Shown: positions 61,091 to 64,000 of the stretch, in pieces
Layout of the letters: each line of letters begins with the position of its first letter
Numbering within the stretch: the first letter of the stretch is position 1
Source: Enterococcus devriesei
GTDB taxonomy: Bacteria; Bacillota; Bacilli; Lactobacillales; Enterococcaceae
DNA: 64,000 nucleotides
Assembly: GCF_001885905.1 (NCBI RefSeq)
Contig: NZ_JXKM01000004.1
Coordinates: 248,001-312,000 of the forward strand
Reading direction: 5' to 3'
Notes under the pieces: model-generated
What the model was told of the DNA's origin: nothing
Database searches by the model: none
Seen by the model: the letters and a program-made list of their open reading frames with translations, nothing else
Position numbers and translations under genes: made by a program

Positions 61091-61168
61091 TTCCCATTTA
61101 TTGGGATTTGATATTTTTAGTTTAATTCCCATTTATTGGGATGTCAACCTTTTTCTCATTTTTTGGGA
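61091..61168. promoter_or_regulatory. Three operator palindromes of the element's CI/Cro switch
   Basis: TTCCCATTTATTGGGA occurs at 61091-61106 and 61126-61141, and a variant TTCTCATTTTTTGGGA at 61153-61168, between the divergent cro-like and cI-like genes. Centres are 35 and 27 bp apart. Three similar operators with one weaker variant are the classic arrangement of a lysogeny switch. Confidence 0.8.
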
Positions 61169-61243
61169 AATAAATTGATTTTCCGTAAGATTTGATGTAG
61201 TCTAGCCATAAGAATAAATTGATATGAAAGGACTTTTAAACGG

Positions 61244-62200
61244 ATGAATAGAATGAAAGAGCTGAGGAAGGAAAAAAAAGTTACTTTAATTGAGATGAGT
61301 AAAATATTAAAAATACCACGATCCACTCTTAGTAGGTATGAAAATGGGGACAGCGAACCTAAACAAAAAACTTGGGAAGAATTAGCAAATTACTTTGATG
61401 TACCAGTTGCTTATTTAATGGGAGTAAGTAATCAAAAGATTGATGATCAAAAAGCACTGGAAATTGCGAAAAACATTTATAAGCGCTATCTGACTGATGA
61501 AAGGCTGGATGAGAAACAAAAAAAAGCAGTTAGATATTTTAATAATGAAAACCTAGATGAAGTTTTAAAAAGTGGTATGCGACAATACTTTGCGATTCCT
61601 GCCGTTAAAGAAAATATTGATTGGCAAGATTTAGAAAATAATGGTTTTTTAAATACGTGGTTAGATGGATATTTAGAAAATCGCTACCTTAAAGAAGTAA
61701 AAACCAATCAAAATTTGATTACAAATACCTATTACAGTATTCCTGATTGCGACGAGATTGATACTTATTCAAATATAGATAATGAAGTCCAGATACCTAT
61801 TGATGATAGTTTCTTAAAAATGATTTCTTCCGAAATTCCTCAAAAGCTTACTGACGAAATACATCAATTAAAATCAGATGATACCACTTTGCTTATTTCT
61901 AATTACGAAAACGCCGTTAGTGAGGAACTTCAAAAAGAAATAAATAATATCTTAGATGAAGCACGAGAAAAAATATCTATTCTTAAAGAAAAGTATCCTG
62001 ATAATCCAAATGAAATAAAACAGATTACTGCTCTCATAACTAATTCCCGATCTGGTAAATACGAAGTTTGGTCACGAGTTGGAGAAGTTGAAGAAAATGA
62101 TGAAATCAATATATCCGAACCTCTTAAAGAAATGTTTATACAAATCGGATCAGAAATATTAGAATACAAGAACAACGATTTCAAAGAGACTTACAAGTAA
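61244..62200 (+). CDS. CI-like repressor with XRE domain
   Basis: A 318-residue protein with an N-terminal helix-turn-helix (about 3-62: LIEMSKILKIPRSTLSRYENGDSEPKQKTWEELANYFDV) and a long acidic C-terminal region with no LexA-type protease Ser/Lys site visible. This suggests induction by an antirepressor, in line with the Rha gene, rather than by RecA. AAAGGA lies ten bases before the ATG. It faces the three palindromes and precedes int in the same direction. Confidence 0.8.
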   Translation: MNRMKELRKEKKVTLIEMSKILKIPRSTLSRYENGDSEPKQKTWEELANYFDVPVAYLMGVSNQKIDDQKALEIAKNIYKRYLTDERLDEKQKKAVRYFNNENLDEVLKSGMRQYFAIPAVKENIDWQDLENNGFLNTWLDGYLENRYLKEVKTNQNLITNTYYSIPDCDEIDTYSNIDNEVQIPIDDSFLKMISSEIPQKLTDEIHQLKSDDTTLLISNYENAVSEELQKEINNILDEAREKISILKEKYPDNPNEIKQITALITNSRSGKYEVWSRVGEVEENDEINISEPLKEMFIQIGSEILEYKNNDFKETYK

Positions 62201-62277
62201 TTCCCTACCCTGTCCAATAGTGGACACCCTCCATACATATCCAACGCCCCACGTTAGGTACTGGGAGGAAAAGCACA

Positions 62278-63395
62278 ATGGCAACAATATCTTGCTATAT
62301 AACTAAAAAAGGTGAAAAACGTTGGATGGTTAAAGCCTATTTAGGTGTTAATCCGACAACTAATAAACAAGTCAACTTACAGAAAAAAGGCTTCTCCAAT
62401 AAGAAAGAAGCTCAACTATTCTATAATCGTAAAATTGTAGAAATTGAAAAAAATGGTTTTTCAAGTCAGCGTGCGGATACGTTCAAAGAAGTTTATGGGC
62501 TTTGGCTTGAAACATACAAGCTCACAGTGAAGAAATCTAGTTATAACCGTTTGAAGCTACAGTTCAAAAGCATATACTTCCTGCTTTTGGTGATCAAAAA
62601 ATAAAAACGATCAAGCCAGTGGACTTACAGCAGTATGCGAATGAAAAGAGTGAACAGATTCAAGAATACCGGCTGCAGTTATCCAACATTTCTCGAATCT
62701 TCGAGTTTGCAATCAAGCAAGGAATCATCGCGACTAATCCTATAAGAATGATCACGATCCCCAAAAAGAAAGCCAATCTCAAAAAGAAAAAAATTAAATA
62801 TTTTACAAAAAATGAACTAAATATCTTACTCGGTGACGCAAAAAAGAATGAGCCTTACAAGAACTATGCTTTCCTTTACCTGATGGCTAATACAGGTTGT
62901 CGCAAGGGGGAAGTTTTAGGGTTGCAGTGGGATTGTATCGACTTTGACAATAATATACTGGAGATTCGGCAAACACTCGCCAGAGGAGAAAACAGACGGT
63001 TATATCTTGAAGAACCTAAAACCTCTCATTCTTTTAGGACAATTCCCCTTGATGATAAAACTATCTCTATTTTGAAATCATGGCGAAAAATTCAACGAGA
63101 AACAATGTTGCAAGTCGGAGTTAATACGATGAGTTCAAAGCAACTTGTTTTCAGCTCACCACTTAATGAGTTTATCAATATGGATATTCCCAACCGCTGG
63201 ATGGCTCGAATTTGCAAAAGAACCAATATACCAATATTAACACCCCATTCCCTACGCCATACTTTTTCCACGCTCTTGATCAGTGAAGGTGTGAATCCTA
63301 AGGCTGTCTCAGAATTACTTGGTCACTCATCCGTAGCGCTCACCTTAGATATTTATACTGGTGTCTATGAGACAGGAAAAAACCAGCACAATTAA
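62278..63395 (+). pseudogene. int: Tyrosine integrase, split by a one-base loss
   Basis: The first frame (62278-62604) holds the N-terminal arm-binding domain (GEKRWMVKAYLGVNPTTNKQ). It leaves frame at the A run 62566-62569. One base off the protein resumes KHILPAFGDQKIKTIKPVDLQQYANEK and continues to 63395 with the catalytic set: Arg in NTGCRKGEVLGL, Lys in EEPKTSHSF, HSLRH, LGHSS and Tyr in LDIYTGVY. Restored it is about 372 residues, normal for this family. The ATG at 62278 follows GGGAGGAAAAGCACA. As written the integrase cannot be made full-length. Confidence 0.88.
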
Positions 63396-63428
63396 ATTAT
63401 TGGCTGGCATAATCAATTAGAAAAAAAG

Positions 63429-63450
63429 TGTATAGAAAAGTGTTTAGATT
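63429..63450 (+). repeat. Right pair of integrase arm-type sites
   Basis: GTGTATAGAAA (63429-63439) and GTGTTTAGATT (63440-63450) are tandem, the second identical over 11 nt to the copies at 52513 and 52525, and lie about 125 bp inside attR. Confidence 0.45.
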
Positions 63451-63575
63451 GATATGAAAATGTTTGAGGATATGTGAAAATTAAAAAAAGCTTTTTCCAT
63501 CTAAAAAGCCCATAATAGCAGTGTTTTTAATTACTCTATTGATAAGCAGTGAAACACCATAAGCCCTATTTTTTA

Positions 63576-63652
63576 AACTTGGTGTTTTACTCGTTCAATG
63601 ATGTAGTCCGCATTTAAGACAGAGGTGTTGGTTCGATTCCAGCTGTCCACGT
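63576..63652 (+). repeat. attR: 77-bp direct repeat at right end of element
   Basis: Copy of 52277-52353 without the first seven bases of the RNA gene (GTGGATG), so only the 3' fragment of the target gene is present here, followed by its original terminator. Confidence 0.9.
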
Positions 63653-63658
63653 TTTTAC

Positions 63659-63688
63659 ACGCTTGCGAGCCTCGCTGGCGTTTTTTTC
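63659..63688 (+). terminator. Native terminator of the tRNA-like RNA gene
   Basis: ACGCTTGCGAGCC pairs with TCGCTGGCGT (ACGC/GCGT and GCGA/TCGC) and is followed by seven T, six bases after the RNA 3' end. Confidence 0.75.
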
Positions 63689-63738
63689 TTTCTATCAGAT
63701 TGATAGGATCAGTCAACAACTCAAAAAGGATTGTTTTA

Positions 63739-63855
63739 ATGAAAAAATTTTACAGCTGTCTCTACCGTCAGCCAAGATATATCGTTTATCGGTTAGCTAT
63801 CGGTTTTTGTCTGCTTTTTTGGCTTTGTATCGGACTTGGCTTCATTTTATTCTGA
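63739..63855 (+). CDS. Small membrane protein, 38 aa
   Basis: ATG 63739, seven bases after AAAAGGA, encodes MKKFYSCLYRQPRYIVYRLA followed by a single hydrophobic segment (IGFCLLFWLCIGLGFILF). The basic N-terminus and one C-terminal TM fit a small inner-membrane peptide. Its own terminator follows. No family known to me. Confidence 0.55.
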   Translation: MKKFYSCLYRQPRYIVYRLAIGFCLLFWLCIGLGFILF

Positions 63856-63868
63856 TACTATTATCGTT

Positions 63869-63903
63869 AAGAAACCTTCGTTAAGACGAAGGTTTCTTTT
63901 TTT
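63869..63903 (+). terminator. Terminator of the 38-aa gene
   Basis: AAGAAACCTTCG and CGAAGGTTTCTT form a perfect 12-bp stem followed by a T run. Confidence 0.9.
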
Positions 63904-63965
63904 GTTTTGAGTAAATTTTGCGTATCTTAAGATGACAAACTTTTAAGCAGTACGTCTTTACTTTT

Positions 63966-64000
63966 CGAACAAATGTTCGTATAATGATTTTGAGGTGATA
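63966..64000 (+). promoter_or_regulatory. SOS (LexA/DinR) box, promoter and ribosome site for a gene beyond the window
   Basis: CGAACAAATGTTCG at 63966-63979 matches the Gram-positive LexA consensus CGAACRNRYGTTYG at every position and abuts TATAAT (63980-63985). GAGGTG at 63992-63997 would serve a start codon just past 64000. The downstream gene must be damage-inducible. Confidence 0.85.

Larger units (their letters stand above)
52277..63652. mobile_element. Integrated phage-like/satellite-like element, 11.4 kb
   Basis: Bounded by 77-bp direct repeats in a small RNA gene. It contains int, a CI-like repressor, a Cro-like gene, a Rha-type antirepressor, an excisionase-like gene, several short phage-type genes and an accessory arm (HigBA-like toxin-antitoxin and unknown membrane proteins). 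No primase, replication initiator, terminase or structural genes are seen, so it cannot be a full prophage. The base composition is more A/T-rich than the flanks, and several genes are frameshifted. Confidence 0.88.

Overview
The window is a piece of a low-GC Firmicutes chromosome and most likely comes from an Enterococcus species. The gene set supports this: PepX, PepV, a MaeE/MaeP/MaeKR malate cluster, an Lsa-type ABC-F protein, pyruvate phosphate dikinase, a type II-A CRISPR-Cas locus with a Cas9 of the Streptococcus pyogenes type, and strong AAGGAGG ribosome binding sites almost everywhere. The species cannot be fixed from the sequence alone.

Layout. 1-11.9 kb: truncated PepX, small unknown genes, the malate operon (maeE, maeP) divergent from its two-component system (maeK, maeR), then pepV, an OPT peptide transporter and a PqqD-like protein in one leftward operon. 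11.9-19 kb: ppdK, a DUF1304 membrane protein, a neopullulanase-type GH13 enzyme and an lsa-like ABC-F gene behind a long structured leader. 19-22.5 kb: a glycyl radical enzyme closely resembling trans-4-hydroxy-L-proline dehydratase, its activase and a divergent XRE/cupin regulator. 23-30 kb: a GntR-controlled set made of an M20 dipeptidase, a glycosylasparaginase and a lactose/cellobiose-family PTS (IIB, IIC, IIA), followed by an N-formylglutamate amidohydrolase-like protein and a methyltransferase. 30-39.7 kb: queH, a HAD phosphatase, an AraC regulator, an atypical SDR, CsbD, small genes too short to stand out, a DsrE protein, glutamate decarboxylase, a Na/Pi cotransporter and a 5'-nucleotidase.

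39.7-47.3 kb is a complete type II-A CRISPR-Cas locus read leftward: tracrRNA (on the opposite strand, upstream of cas9), cas9, cas1, cas2, csn2, leader, and an array of 22 repeats and 21 spacers of 30 nt. Two adjacent spacer-repeat units are duplicated. 47.4-52.2 kb returns to housekeeping genes: adenine deaminase, a PNPOx-like protein, a lipid kinase, a universal stress protein and small proteins.

52.3-63.65 kb is an integrated 11.3-kb element bounded by a 77-bp direct repeat (two mismatches). The repeat is the 3' part of a short tRNA-like RNA gene: an intact copy lies at the left end and only the 3' fragment at the right. The element has a phage-type switch (CI-like repressor, Cro-like protein, Rha-type antirepressor, three operator palindromes), an excisionase-like gene and a tyrosine integrase. 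Its accessory arm holds a HigB-type toxin with a HigA/ImmA-IrrE partner, two paralogous single-pass membrane proteins of unknown function, a multi-pass membrane protein and a 90-aa protein. Most of these accessory genes sit behind a repeated terminator-plus-promoter module. Three element genes, including the integrase, are broken by apparent single-base losses in A runs, and a fourth has a probable frameshift at another site. No replication, capsid or terminase genes are visible, so it looks like a decayed satellite-like or phage-derived element that may carry defence or maintenance functions. The accessory arm is the best candidate for something undescribed.

The window ends with a near-perfect Gram-positive SOS (LexA) box and promoter for a gene starting just past position 64000.
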